Under the pieces are notes generated by a model that saw only the letters and a program-made list of their open reading frames with translations, was not told where the DNA came from and made no database searches. From Bradyrhizobium manausense (GTDB taxonomy: Bacteria > Pseudomonadota > Alphaproteobacteria > Rhizobiales > Xanthobacteraceae), in contig NZ_JAFCKB010000028.1 in assembly GCF_018130615.1 (NCBI RefSeq), positions 20,078-84,077 on the forward strand: 64,000 bases of DNA. Direction: 5' to 3'. This document shows, piece after piece, positions 15,009 to 23,687 of the stretch (position 1 is its first letter; the number at the start of each line of letters is the position of its first letter). Made by a program: the position numbers and the translations under genes.

Positions 15009-15722
15009 ATGTCGACCCAAGCCGCTTTCAGCAATTTCAAGGTTCTCACCTTCGACGTCGTCGGCACCTTGATCGATTTCGAGACCGGCGTGCTCAACGC
15101 GGTGCGCAGGATCTCGGGCAAGACGCCGGCCGAGCTCAGCGACGAGCAGATTTTCGAGCCTTACAAGCGCGGCCGCGACAAGCATTACGAGCGCTCCAGC
15201 GAGGTGATGTTCCACGTCTATCGCCATCTTGCCACCGAGCTCGGGCTGCCCGCTGACGATGCGTCCTGTGACGTGTTCCAGCTCTCGGTGCTGCGCTGGG
15301 GACCGTTCGCGGATTCGGTCGAGGCGCTCAAGCGGCTCCGCACGAAGTTTCGTCTGGTGGCGATGACCAACGCCGATCGTGTCGCGCTGTCCTGCTACGC
15401 GCACGCGCTCGGCAATCCCTTCGACGACACCGTGTGTGCCGACGACACCGGCGTCGCGAAGCCGAACCCGGAATTCTTCGCCTACAACAAGGGCCGCCAG
15501 TCCGCCTTCGGCTACAAGCAGTCCGACATTCTTCACGTCGCGCAGAGTCAGTACCACGACATCGGGATCGCGCGGAAGCTCGGCTACAAGGTGTGCTGGA
15601 TCGAGCGCCGCCAGGGCGTCGCGGGCTTCGGCGGCACGCCCGCTGTCGAAACCTTGACCAAGCCGGACTTCCACTTTCCGACGCTGAAGGCGCTCGCCGA
15701 CGCGGCGATCGGCCCGGCGTAA
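15009..15722 (+). CDS. HAD-superfamily hydrolase, type II haloacid dehalogenase-like
   Basis: A 237-residue HAD protein. Motif I is LTFDVVGTLIDFET, with Asp as nucleophile and Val in place of the usual acid/base Asp two residues later; this matches the dehalogenase branch (FDVYGT type) rather than phosphatases. Motif II is AMTNAD, the motif III Lys lies in GVAKPNPEFF, and motif IV is HVAQSQYHDIGIARKLG, where Gln-Ser replaces the common Gly-Asp. The substrate is not known. Its place between the transporter ATPase and an amine oxidase, with 3 bases to the latter, suggests a catabolic step for the imported compound. An AGAGAAG stretch precedes ATG 15009. Confidence 0.8.
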   Translation: MSTQAAFSNFKVLTFDVVGTLIDFETGVLNAVRRISGKTPAELSDEQIFEPYKRGRDKHYERSSEVMFHVYRHLATELGLPADDASCDVFQLSVLRWGPFADSVEALKRLRTKFRLVAMTNADRVALSCYAHALGNPFDDTVCADDTGVAKPNPEFFAYNKGRQSAFGYKQSDILHVAQSQYHDIGIARKLGYKVCWIERRQGVAGFGGTPAVETLTKPDFHFPTLKALADAAIGPA

Positions 15723-15725
15723 GAG

Positions 15726-17045
15726 ATGAGCGGCGGCATGACACGGGACTGGAGCGCGCAGCCATCGGCCAATTCGCTGTGGGAAGCCACCGCGGAGCCG
15801 GCGCGCGACTTTCCCGTGCTGTCGGGTGAGCACCAGGCGGACGTGGTGATCATCGGTGCGGGCTATACCGGCCTCTCCGCGGCGCACCACATCGCCAAGG
15901 ACGGTCTGTCTCCGATCGTGCTCGAAGCCAACCGCCCCGGCTGGGGCGCGAGCGGGCGCAATGGCGGCGTGATCACCGCAAAATTCCGCCTCTCGTTCCG
16001 CGAGATCGACGCCGCGCACGGCCGCGCCATGGCCAAGCGGATGTACGAGATCGCGCACGAATCGACCGACATGGTCGAGGAGCTGGTGTCCGAATTCGGC
16101 ATCACCAGCGCCAACCTGACGCGCACCGGCCAGGTCAAGGCCGCGCATAACGAGACGACGCTGCAGGCCGCCATCGACGAAGCCAATTGGATGACGCGCG
16201 AGATGGGCTCTGCCGCGGTCCGCATCCTCGACAAGGGTGGCGTGCGCGAGGAGACCGGCTCCGACATCTTTGTCGGTGGCGTGCTCAATCCCGGCTCCGG
16301 CGGCATCCATCCGCTGAACTATCTGCGCGGCCTCGCCGATGGCGTGGCGCGCCGCGGCGTTCCGATTTTCCAGGAATCGCCGGTGATCAAGCTGCGGCGG
16401 GAGGGCGACGGCGTCGTTGCCGAGACGCCGCAAGGCGCGGTGCGCGCGAAGCAGGCGATCATCGCCACCAACAGCTATTCGAATCTCACAAGTGCGACCG
16501 CGCGCATGCAGCGCACGCTGATCCCGTTCCGCAGCGCGCTGATTGCGACCGAAAGGCTGCCGCGCAATCTCGCCGGCAAATTGATGCCGACGGGGCGCAC
16601 CTACACCGAGACCAAGCGCATGATGCGCTGGTTCCGCATGGTCGACAACCGCGTGATCTTCGGCGGCCGCGGCGCGTTCGGCAAGCAGGACTCGCAAGCG
16701 GCCTTCGAGGCGCTGCGCAAGGCGATGGTCGGCATCTTCCCGGATTTGGCCGACGTTCCGCTCGCATACAAATGGTCGGGCCTCGTCGCCATGACGCTGG
16801 ATTCGGTGCCGCATATCGGCCGGATCGACGACCGCACGCTGGTCTCGATGGGCTACAATGGCGCCGGCGTTGCGATGTCGAGCCTGATGGGCCGCTATCT
16901 CGCCGCCTTCGTGCGCGGCGAGACGCCGGATGTCGCGCTGCTCGATGTCAGCCGCATGAAGGCCATTCCGTTCTATCCGCTGCGCGAGCCCGCCGTGCGC
17001 ATGGTCGCCGGCTGGTACCAGTTTCTCGATGCGATCGGTCGGTGA
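15726..17045 (+). CDS. FAD-dependent amine oxidoreductase (PuuB / DadA-fold)
   Basis: A 439-residue DAO-family flavoprotein. The ADP-binding strand is ADVVIIGAGYTGLSAAHHIA, followed by LEANRPGWGASGRNGG, a motif typical of gamma-glutamylputrescine oxidase and related amine oxidases. The C-terminal GYNGAGVAMSSLMGRYLA closes the FAD site. It probably oxidises an amine or amino acid taken up by the surrounding ABC system. PuuB works on gamma-glutamyl-putrescine, but no gamma-glutamyl-putrescine synthetase is present in this window, so the true substrate may differ. It starts 3 bases after the HAD gene, so the two are translated as a unit. Confidence 0.87.
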   Translation: MSGGMTRDWSAQPSANSLWEATAEPARDFPVLSGEHQADVVIIGAGYTGLSAAHHIAKDGLSPIVLEANRPGWGASGRNGGVITAKFRLSFREIDAAHGRAMAKRMYEIAHESTDMVEELVSEFGITSANLTRTGQVKAAHNETTLQAAIDEANWMTREMGSAAVRILDKGGVREETGSDIFVGGVLNPGSGGIHPLNYLRGLADGVARRGVPIFQESPVIKLRREGDGVVAETPQGAVRAKQAIIATNSYSNLTSATARMQRTLIPFRSALIATERLPRNLAGKLMPTGRTYTETKRMMRWFRMVDNRVIFGGRGAFGKQDSQAAFEALRKAMVGIFPDLADVPLAYKWSGLVAMTLDSVPHIGRIDDRTLVSMGYNGAGVAMSSLMGRYLAAFVRGETPDVALLDVSRMKAIPFYPLREPAVRMVAGWYQFLDAIGR

Positions 17046-17073
17046 AATCTCTTTGGTGATGGAGGAGGCGAGA

Positions 17074-18120
17074 ATGACGATGAAGCAGAATTTTGGATTG
17101 GGCTGCGCGCTGCTGGGCGCGATCGGATTGACCGGTGCGGCAAACGCCGCCGAGCAGATCACCTTCGTCTCGCAAGGCGGCGCCTATCAGCAGGCGCAGA
17201 CGGTGGCGATCCTCGATCCTTCCGCCAAGAAGCTCGGCATCACCATCAATCAGGATTCCATTCCCGACGCTTGGCCCGCGATCAAGACGCAGGTCGGCAG
17301 CGGCAAGCCGATCTGGGACGTCGTCGACACCCCCACCGGCTATTGCCTGCGCGGCGGCGAGCAGGGGCTGATCGAAAAGCTCGACTTCGCGAAGATCCCG
17401 AATGCCGCGGCGATGCCGGAGGCCTATCGCAGTCCCTATTCGGTCTCCTACGAGTTCTATTCCAGTGTTCTCGCCTACAGCCAGAAGACGTTCCCGAAGG
17501 ACGCGCCGAACAGCTGGGCGGATTTCTGGGACGTCAAGAAATTCCCCGGTCGCCGCGCGCTGCGCAACCATCCGATCGCGACGCTCGAGGCGGCGCTGAT
17601 GGCCGACGGCGTTGCGCCGGACAAGCTCTATCCGCTCGATGTCGATCGCGCGTTCAAGAAGCTCGAGGAGATCAAGCCGAACATCACGGTGTGGTGGACC
17701 TCGGGCGCGCAGTCGGCGCAGCTCCTCAATGACGGCGAGGTCGACATGGAGATGGCCTGGAACGGCCGCGTCAGCGCGGTCGCGAAGGAAGGCGCCAAGG
17801 TCACCTTCACCTACAACCAGGGCATCTTGCAGAGCACCTCGCTCTGCATCCTCAAGGGCGCGCCGAATCTGGATACCGCTGTGAAATTCCTCAACGAGGC
17901 CGTCGATCCCGTGCACCAGGCCAACCTGCCGCTCAATATCGATTACGGCCCGGGCAATCCCAAGGCGTTCGAGACCAATGTGATCAAGCCCGAGCGCGCC
18001 GCGCAGCTCCCCAGCGAGCCCGCGAATGCGGCCAAGCAGGCGCTGATGTCCTACGCCTGGTGGTCCTCGCCCGCGGGCGAAGCCGCCGAGAAGCGCTGGG
18101 CGTCGTTCATGCAGAAGTAA
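17074..18120 (+). CDS. ABC transporter periplasmic substrate-binding protein (PotD type)
   Basis: A 348-residue binding protein with a Sec signal (MKQNFGLGCALLGAIGLTGAANAAEQ). The mature N-terminus ITFVSQGGAYQQAQ and the later WDVVDTPTGYCLRGGEQG belong to the PotD/PotF-like cluster that binds polyamines and related cations; an Asp-rich pocket would be expected, and DVVDTP could contribute. ATG 17074 is used because GGAGGAGGCGAGA lies directly upstream; an ATG two codons later is an alternative. It supplies the permeases that follow 16 bases downstream. Putrescine-type ligands are inferred from the family only. Confidence 0.88.
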   Translation: MTMKQNFGLGCALLGAIGLTGAANAAEQITFVSQGGAYQQAQTVAILDPSAKKLGITINQDSIPDAWPAIKTQVGSGKPIWDVVDTPTGYCLRGGEQGLIEKLDFAKIPNAAAMPEAYRSPYSVSYEFYSSVLAYSQKTFPKDAPNSWADFWDVKKFPGRRALRNHPIATLEAALMADGVAPDKLYPLDVDRAFKKLEEIKPNITVWWTSGAQSAQLLNDGEVDMEMAWNGRVSAVAKEGAKVTFTYNQGILQSTSLCILKGAPNLDTAVKFLNEAVDPVHQANLPLNIDYGPGNPKAFETNVIKPERAAQLPSEPANAAKQALMSYAWWSSPAGEAAEKRWASFMQK

Positions 18121-18136
18121 GCGAAGCGAGGCAGCG

Positions 18137-19006
18137 TTGGCGACATCCATGCCAGATCCCTCCCAGAAGCATCAGCGCCGCGAGCACGGCCTGATGCTGG
18201 CATTGGTGTCGCCGGCGCTGCTGGTGATCCTGGCTCTGATCGTGCTGCCGGTCGGCTGGCTCGCCTGGCAGTCGATCTACCATGACGGCTTCACGCTGGA
18301 GAACTATCGCCGTGTCTTCACCGAGGACATCTACTGGCGCAGTTTTGCGCTGACCTTCGAGATCAGCCTCGCGGTCACCGTGATCTCGCTGCTGCTCGGC
18401 TATCCCGTGGCCTATCTCGCCAACGCGGTGCCGAAGGGATGGAGCATTCTGATCCTGGCGCTGGTGGTGCTGCCGTTCTGGACCAGCGTGCTGGTGCGTG
18501 CCTATGCCTGGCTGGCGCTGCTGCAGCGCACAGGCGTGATCAACCAGCTGCTGCGCTATCTCGACGTCATTTCCGAGCCTCTGGCGCTGGTCCACAACAC
18601 CTTCGGCACGGTGATTGCGACCGTGCACATCCTGCTGCCGTTCATGGTGCTGCCGCTCTACGCCACCATGCAGAAGATCCCCGGCGATCTCATGCAGGCC
18701 GGCGCCAGCCTGGGCGCAAGTCCGTCGCTGACGTTTGTCCGCGTGTTCCTGCCGCTGTCGCTGCCGGGCGTGCTCGCGGGCTGCACCATGGTGTTCGTGC
18801 TCTGCCTCGGCTTCTACATCACGCCCGAGCTGCTCGGCGGCGGCCGCACCGTGATGGTGTCGATGCTGGTGAGCCGCAATGTCGAGCTCTACAACCAGTT
18901 CGGCGCGGCGAGCGCCGTCGCCGTGGTGTTGCTCCTCAGCGTGCTCGCGATCTTCTTCGTCGTCAGCCGCTTCATCTCGCTCGATCGCGTGTTGGGGCAG
19001 AAATGA
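18137..19006 (+). CDS. ABC transporter permease (PotB type)
   Basis: A 289-residue inner-membrane protein with six predicted helices. The EAA loop that contacts the ATPase is in the segment LMQAGASLGASPSLTFVRVFLP. The first helix is MLALVSPALLVILALIVLPVGWLAW. It pairs with the PotC-type gene to form the channel. TTG 18137 has GCGAGG upstream; ATG 18149 (MPDPSQ) is the other candidate and would remove four residues. Its stop overlaps the PotC-type start, which is usual for paired permeases. Confidence 0.92.
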   Translation: MATSMPDPSQKHQRREHGLMLALVSPALLVILALIVLPVGWLAWQSIYHDGFTLENYRRVFTEDIYWRSFALTFEISLAVTVISLLLGYPVAYLANAVPKGWSILILALVVLPFWTSVLVRAYAWLALLQRTGVINQLLRYLDVISEPLALVHNTFGTVIATVHILLPFMVLPLYATMQKIPGDLMQAGASLGASPSLTFVRVFLPLSLPGVLAGCTMVFVLCLGFYITPELLGGGRTVMVSMLVSRNVELYNQFGAASAVAVVLLLSVLAIFFVVSRFISLDRVLGQK

Positions 19007-19788
19007 TGCGCGCCTCGCCCGCACGGATTGCCCTCTATGCGATCAGCGCGCTGGTGCTGGTCTATCTGATCCTGCCTGTGCTGATCATCGCGCCGATCTC
19101 GTTCTCAAGCGCGCGCTTTTTGACCTTCCCGCCGCCGTCGTTCTCGCTGCGCTGGTACCAGCAATATTTCGCCAACCCGGCCTGGATGCAGGCAACGCGG
19201 GTGACGCTGACGGTCGCGTTCCTGACCGTCCTGATCGCAACGCCGTGTGGCGTTGCCGCCGCCTACGCCATCAGCCAGTCCAAGCTGCGGATCATGCGGA
19301 TCATCCACATGGCGCTGCTGCTGCCGCTGGTGGTGCCGATCATCATCACCGCGGTCGGCATCTTCTTCGTCTACGCCAAGGTCGGCCTGGTCGCGACCTT
19401 GCCGGGCCTTGTGCTGGCCAATGTGATGCTGGGCTTGCCCTATGTCGTCATTTCGGTGCTCGCAGGCCTGCAGAGCTTCGATCCCGCGCAGGAGATGGTC
19501 GCGCGCAGCCTCGGCATGAATCGCCTGCGCAGCTTCTTTGCGGTGACGCTGCCGCAGGTCAAGTCCAGCGTGGTCGCGGGTGGCATCTTCGCCTTCATCT
19601 CGGCGATGGACGAGACCATCGTCGCGCTGTTCATCTCCGGCGGCCAGTACCAGCCGCTGACCAAGCGCATGTTCACTGCGCTGCGCGACGAGATCGATCC
19701 GACCATCGCCGCGATCTCGACGCTGATGACGGCGGCATCGTTCATGCTGGTGCTGCTGGCGAGCGCACGGCAGAAGAGGGCAGGGTAG
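19003..19788 (+). CDS. ABC transporter permease (PotC type)
   Basis: A 261-residue permease with about six helices and the EAA motif in EMVARSLGMNRLRSFFAVTLP. It begins at ATG 19003 inside the end of the PotB-type gene (ATGATG spanning its TGA). It is the last gene of the operon, followed by a large inverted repeat. The conserved N-terminal ALYAISALVLVYLILPVLIIAPISF is characteristic of PotC/YdcV-like subunits. Together with the ATPase, PotB partner and binding protein the set is complete, so the operon should make a functional importer. Confidence 0.92.
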   Translation: MMRASPARIALYAISALVLVYLILPVLIIAPISFSSARFLTFPPPSFSLRWYQQYFANPAWMQATRVTLTVAFLTVLIATPCGVAAAYAISQSKLRIMRIIHMALLLPLVVPIIITAVGIFFVYAKVGLVATLPGLVLANVMLGLPYVVISVLAGLQSFDPAQEMVARSLGMNRLRSFFAVTLPQVKSSVVAGGIFAFISAMDETIVALFISGGQYQPLTKRMFTALRDEIDPTIAAISTLMTAASFMLVLLASARQKRAG

Positions 19789-19797
19789 GGGTTTTTC

Positions 19798-19918
19798 GTC
19801 GTCCTGGCGAAAGCAAGGACCCATTACCCCAGGGAGATGCCGCTACGCGAGCGGGTCACTGCGGGTCTTCGCCAAACTCCATTCGGTGGCGATGGGTCCT
19901 GGCTTTCGCCAGGACGAC
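19798..19918. repeat. Inverted-repeat element, family C, long form
   Basis: The perfect 17-base arms GTCGTCCTGGCGAAAGC (19798-19814) and GCTTTCGCCAGGACGAC (19902-19918) enclose about 87 bases with further pairing (GGACCCAT / ATGGGTCC). It lies just after the ABC operon and could serve as its terminator. A much shorter relative occurs at 40281-40306. Confidence 0.8.
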
Positions 19919-19966
19919 ACTGAGCGTGTGGCAGCGGCTTCCGTCAAACGGAGGCGCGCTTTTGCC

Positions 19967-20617
19967 TCAATCCTTCGCCCCCAGCCACGCCAAAATCATC
20001 TCCACGATCTGCCTCCTGCTCTTCGCCAGCACCTTCGGCTCGCTGAGATCCCGGTCGAACAGCGCACCAAAGGTGTGGCGGTTGGCGACGCGGAAGAAGC
20101 AGTAGGATGAAATCGCCAGATGCAGGTCGATGGCGTCGACGTCATCGCGGAAGACGCCTTCGGCGCGGCCGCGCTTGAGGATGCCGTCCAGCGTCGCGAT
20201 CACGCTGGCGTTGAGCTGGCGGAGTTGCAGATTCTGCTTCAGGTGCTTGCCGTGGTGGATGTTCTCGATTGAGACGAGGCGGATGAAGTTCGGATTGCGT
20301 TCGTCATGGTCGAAGGTCGCCTCGATCAGCCGGCGCAGTCCCTCCCGGGCGTCGCAGCTGGCAATGTCGAGCTGGTCCTCCAGCGCGCGGATGCTGCGAT
20401 AGGCTTCCTCGAGCACGGCAAGGTAGAGCTGCTCCTTGCCGCCGAAATAGTAATAGATCATCCGCTTGGACGTGCGCGTGCGCGCCGCGATCGCGTCGAC
20501 GCGGGCGCCGGAATAGCCCTCCGAGGCGAATTCGGCCATCGCCACTTCGAGGATGTCGCGCTTGGTACGCTCGGGGTCGTTGGTGCGCTTCGAGGGTGGC
20601 GGCATGCGCTTGAGCAT
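19967..20617 (-). CDS. TetR-family transcriptional regulator
   Basis: A 216-residue TetR protein. The N-terminal DNA-binding part is TKRDILEVAMAEFASEGYSGARVDAIAARTRTSKRMIYYYFGGKEQLY (about residues 20-67), with a YYYFGGKE helix typical of the RutR/CymR-like branch. The C-terminal helical domain includes a TetR_C-type NPNFIRLVSIENIHHGKHL stretch seen in rhizobial regulators of aromatic or ester catabolism. GTG 20620 directly precedes ATG 20617; GGGAGA is upstream of both. It is divergent from the transporter-esterase operon and probably represses it until an inducer binds. Confidence 0.9.
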   Translation of the reverse strand: MLKRMPPPSKRTNDPERTKRDILEVAMAEFASEGYSGARVDAIAARTRTSKRMIYYYFGGKEQLYLAVLEEAYRSIRALEDQLDIASCDAREGLRRLIEATFDHDERNPNFIRLVSIENIHHGKHLKQNLQLRQLNASVIATLDGILKRGRAEGVFRDDVDAIDLHLAISSYCFFRVANRHTFGALFDRDLSEPKVLAKSRRQIVEMILAWLGAKD

Positions 20618-20707
20618 CACAATTTCTCCCGCCGTTTCTATGGATCACCTTGAAGGTGAAGGCAAATTTCGCCCAATCCGACATCTTTCGGTGTGATCTT
20701 GCATAAA

Positions 20708-20723
20708 CGTACTAGTTCGTACA
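20708..20723. promoter_or_regulatory. Candidate TetR operator
   Basis: CGTACTAGTTCGTACA contains two GTAC palindromes (20709-20712 and 20719-20722) separated by six bases. It lies between the divergent TetR gene and the MFS-esterase operon, and the region around it is distinctly AT-rich. TetR sites are commonly 14-20 base imperfect palindromes in this position. No footprint evidence exists, so this is an inference from symmetry and place. Confidence 0.45.
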
Positions 20724-20829
20724 TTATGAGATGAAACCAAGGTTGCGGCAACCAAAAGCAAAAAGCGCGGGTACGGCCGGATGGCGTGACGCGAGACGCG
20801 ACCGACATTGCACACGGGGAGGAATTTTG

Positions 20830-22167
20830 ATGAGCTCGATCTCAACTACATCGCTGCACGCGTCGGCCGGCAAGGAGACCACTCAAAACAAGCTGCCGAA
20901 GCGCGCCGCGCTCGTCAGCTTCGTCGGCAGCATGCTCGAATACTACGACTTCTTCATCTACGGCACCGCAGCCGCGCTGATCTTTCCGAAGGTGTTCTTC
21001 GCCAATGTCGATCCCGCGACCGGGACGCTGCTTGCGCTGCTGTCGTTCGGCATCGGCTATATCGCGCGCCCCGTCGGCGCCGTCATTCTCGGACATTTCG
21101 GCGACCGTATCGGCCGCAAGACCGTGCTGCTGTTCACGCTGGTGATCATGGGCGCCTCGACGCTGGCGATCGGTCTGTTGCCGGATGCCAAGACCATCGG
21201 CAACGCGGCGCCCATCATCCTGACGTTGCTGCGCCTGCTGCAGGGCCTGTCGGCGGCCGGCGAGCAGAGCGGGGCGAACTCGCTGACGCTGGAGCATTCC
21301 GCCAATTCCAACCGCGCCTTCTTCACGAGCTGGACCCTGAGCGGCACCCAGGCCGGCGCGATCCTGGCGACGCTGGTGTTCATTCCCGTCTCCAGCATGC
21401 CGGAAGATCAATTGCTGAGCTGGGGCTGGCGCATTCCGTTCCTGCTCTCGGCGCTGGTTCTGCTGGTCGCCTATCTGGTGCGGCGGACCATGCCGGAAAC
21501 GCCCGTGTTCGAGGACATCAAGGACAAGGCGCAAGTGGCGCGCTTCCCCGTCATAGCGCTGCTGCGCGACTACTGGCCGGACGTGCTGCGCGTGATCGTC
21601 TGCGCCTTGATCGCGACCGTCAGCACGCTGACCGCCGTGTTTGCACTCGGCTATGCCACCAGCAAGTTCGGCGTGGCGCGCCCGACCATGCTGTGGGCAG
21701 GCGTGCTCGGCAACGTCACCGCGCTGTTCGCGCAGCCGCTCTGGGCCTTGCTCGCCGACAGGATCGGCCGCAAGCCGGTGTTCATCGGCGGCGTGCTCGG
21801 CTGTGCCGTGCTGCTGTTCCCTTACTTCATGCTGGTGACCTCCGGCAGCACGCCCGCGATCTTCGCCGCTGCGATCGGCCTCTACATCATCTACTCCGCA
21901 CCAAACGCGATCTGGCCGTCGTTCTACGCAGAGATGTTCGAGGCGCGCGTGCGCTATTCCGGCACGGCGATCGGCACCCAGCTCGGCTTCCTTGCCGCCG
22001 GCTTCACGCCGCTGGTGAGCGCGAGCCTCGTCGGCGAAGGGCCGACCGGCTGGATTCCGGTCGCGATCTTCGTCGCCGGCTGCTGCGTCGCCTCGGCGGC
22101 AGCCGCAATGACCGCGCACGAAACCCACAAGGTCGACATCGCCGACCTCGGCAAGCGGCGCGCGTAG
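20830..22167 (+). CDS. MHS-family MFS transporter (metabolite:H+ symporter)
   Basis: A 445-residue major facilitator with 12 expected helices. The MHS signatures are SFVGSMLEYYDFFIYGTAAAL in helix 1, GHFGDRIGRKTVLL in loop 2-3, and the GLSAAGEQSGANSL helix. The family imports organic acids (shikimate, ketoglutarate, proline betaine, aromatic acids) with protons. ATG 20830 has GGGGAGGAA just upstream; the longer frame runs into the TetR operator. With two carboxylesterases downstream, it may import an ester or the acid released from one. The second MHS gene at 40424 and the relic at 1209 show this family has multiplied here. Confidence 0.92.
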   Translation: MSSISTTSLHASAGKETTQNKLPKRAALVSFVGSMLEYYDFFIYGTAAALIFPKVFFANVDPATGTLLALLSFGIGYIARPVGAVILGHFGDRIGRKTVLLFTLVIMGASTLAIGLLPDAKTIGNAAPIILTLLRLLQGLSAAGEQSGANSLTLEHSANSNRAFFTSWTLSGTQAGAILATLVFIPVSSMPEDQLLSWGWRIPFLLSALVLLVAYLVRRTMPETPVFEDIKDKAQVARFPVIALLRDYWPDVLRVIVCALIATVSTLTAVFALGYATSKFGVARPTMLWAGVLGNVTALFAQPLWALLADRIGRKPVFIGGVLGCAVLLFPYFMLVTSGSTPAIFAAAIGLYIIYSAPNAIWPSFYAEMFEARVRYSGTAIGTQLGFLAAGFTPLVSASLVGEGPTGWIPVAIFVAGCCVASAAAAMTAHETHKVDIADLGKRRA

Positions 22168-22190
22168 GCTCAGGACAGGATAACGATCGT

Positions 22191-23687
22191 ATGCTGACCC
22201 ACGCTGTTTCGACCACGCTCGGCCCCGTCATCGGGGCCGAGCAGGGTGCTGTCCGCGCCTTCAAGGGCGTGCCGTTTGCGACCGCGCGGCGATTTGCCAA
22301 GGCGACAGCGCCGCTTGCGTGGGCGGAGCCGCGCCGCTGCACGGACTACGGCGCGTATGCGCCGCAGCCTGGACATCTCGATCAACCAGAGGAATCCTGT
22401 CTCAGCCTGAACATCTGGACGCCTGTCGGGGCCGATCGCCCGCTTCCGGTACTGTTCTTCATCCATGGCGGCGCCTTCGTCACCGGCGGTGGCGCCGATT
22501 ATGACGGGGCATTCCTCGCCGCTCACGGCCCGGCCGTCATCGTCACCATCAACTATCGGCTCGGCCCGCTCGGCTTCCTGCAGCTGCATCGTCACGGATT
22601 GGGTGAGGCCAACAATCTGGCGATCTCGGATGCACTGGCCGCACTCGATTGGGTGCACGCCAATATCGCCAATTTCGGCGGCGATCCCGATCGGGTCACG
22701 CTGTCGGGTCAGTCAGCCGGCGCGTCTATGGTGATTGCGCTCGCGACGCTGCCGCAGGCCAGAGGAAAGTTTGCCCGCGCGCTGGCGCTGAGTGCGCCGG
22801 GTCGCAACATCATGAGCGCCGATCATGCCGACCACGTCGCGCGCCGCGTGCTGGCCGAGCTTGCGCTCGAGGACGACGCGAGCGCGATCGCTTCCATGCC
22901 ACTGCCAGAACTCTTTGCGGCGGTCGAGCGCGTCGGACGCAGGCTCGCGGATGAGACCGATGCCGGCACCGTGTTCGGCCCGGTGCTCGACGGCACGGTA
23001 ATCCCGCGCGAGCCGCGTGATGTCTTTGCCGAGGGCAGCTTGCGCGACATCCCACTCTGGCTCGGCTCCTGCCGCGACGAGATGGTGATGTTCCTGAAGA
23101 GCACGCCGCCGGCCGCGATGATCCGCACCACGGAGCGGAACGTGCGGGTTGCGTTCGGCGATGCCGGCTGGGAACGTTTGCTGGTCTGCTATCGGGGCTC
23201 GACGCGTCTTGGCGAGGATCCGTATGAGGCGTTGCTGTCGGATGCGTTCTGGCATCGTCCGATGGCCGATCTCGCGCGGTGCCACGCGGCCGCAGGCGGC
23301 GCGGTGTGGCTGAGCCGGTTCGACCATCGCCCGGCGCTGGAGCCGTTCCTGTCGCAAGGGCCGACGCATGGCGCCGACAATGCCTGCCTCTGGGCGCATC
23401 CGCCTGATTTCATCGATCGCCCGATCCTGAAACGAAGGGGCGGCCCGATGACGCCGGCCGATATCGACGTCGCGGCGCGGTTTCAGACGAGCCTGCTGCG
23501 TTTCGTGACATCGGGCGCGCCGGATGTCGCAGAAGCGTGGCCGCGGTTTGAGCGAAATAACGAGCCTCTCGCAATCTTCGGCCAGCCGTTTCATATTGTG
23601 CCTCTCGACGAAGGCGCGCGCTTCCGCCTGTGGGCGGAACTGAGCACAGGCTCCAACGATAAAAACAACATGAGGGAGGCCGTATGA
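22191..23687 (+). CDS. Type B carboxylesterase, cytosolic
   Basis: A 498-residue carboxylesterase/lipase type B. The oxyanion region is FFIHGGAFVTGGG, the nucleophile elbow is LSGQSAGAS (Ser175), preceded by the family pattern ALDWVHANIANFGGDPDRVT. The acid and His are expected near residues 300 and 400 (THGADN around the latter). There is no signal peptide, so it acts in the cytosol. The start at ATG 22191 lies 23 bases after the transporter stop; a continuous open frame upstream is a shadow of the transporter. It is coupled to the next esterase by an ATGA overlap. The two enzymes are only distantly similar, so this is not a recent duplication. Confidence 0.88.
   Translation: MLTHAVSTTLGPVIGAEQGAVRAFKGVPFATARRFAKATAPLAWAEPRRCTDYGAYAPQPGHLDQPEESCLSLNIWTPVGADRPLPVLFFIHGGAFVTGGGADYDGAFLAAHGPAVIVTINYRLGPLGFLQLHRHGLGEANNLAISDALAALDWVHANIANFGGDPDRVTLSGQSAGASMVIALATLPQARGKFARALALSAPGRNIMSADHADHVARRVLAELALEDDASAIASMPLPELFAAVERVGRRLADETDAGTVFGPVLDGTVIPREPRDVFAEGSLRDIPLWLGSCRDEMVMFLKSTPPAAMIRTTERNVRVAFGDAGWERLLVCYRGSTRLGEDPYEALLSDAFWHRPMADLARCHAAAGGAVWLSRFDHRPALEPFLSQGPTHGADNACLWAHPPDFIDRPILKRRGGPMTPADIDVAARFQTSLLRFVTSGAPDVAEAWPRFERNNEPLAIFGQPFHIVPLDEGARFRLWAELSTGSNDKNNMREAV

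Noticed and set aside
14976-17162. A 728-codon open frame on the minus strand
   Set aside because: It lies entirely antisense to the HAD, amine oxidase and PotD-type genes, is rich in Arg, His and Ala, and has no domain; it reflects high third-position GC.
20808-23687. A 959-codon open frame that would fuse the transporter region to the first esterase
   Set aside because: Its first 460 codons are an Arg-rich out-of-frame reading of the MHS transporter gene. Only the part from ATG 22191 is a real protein.
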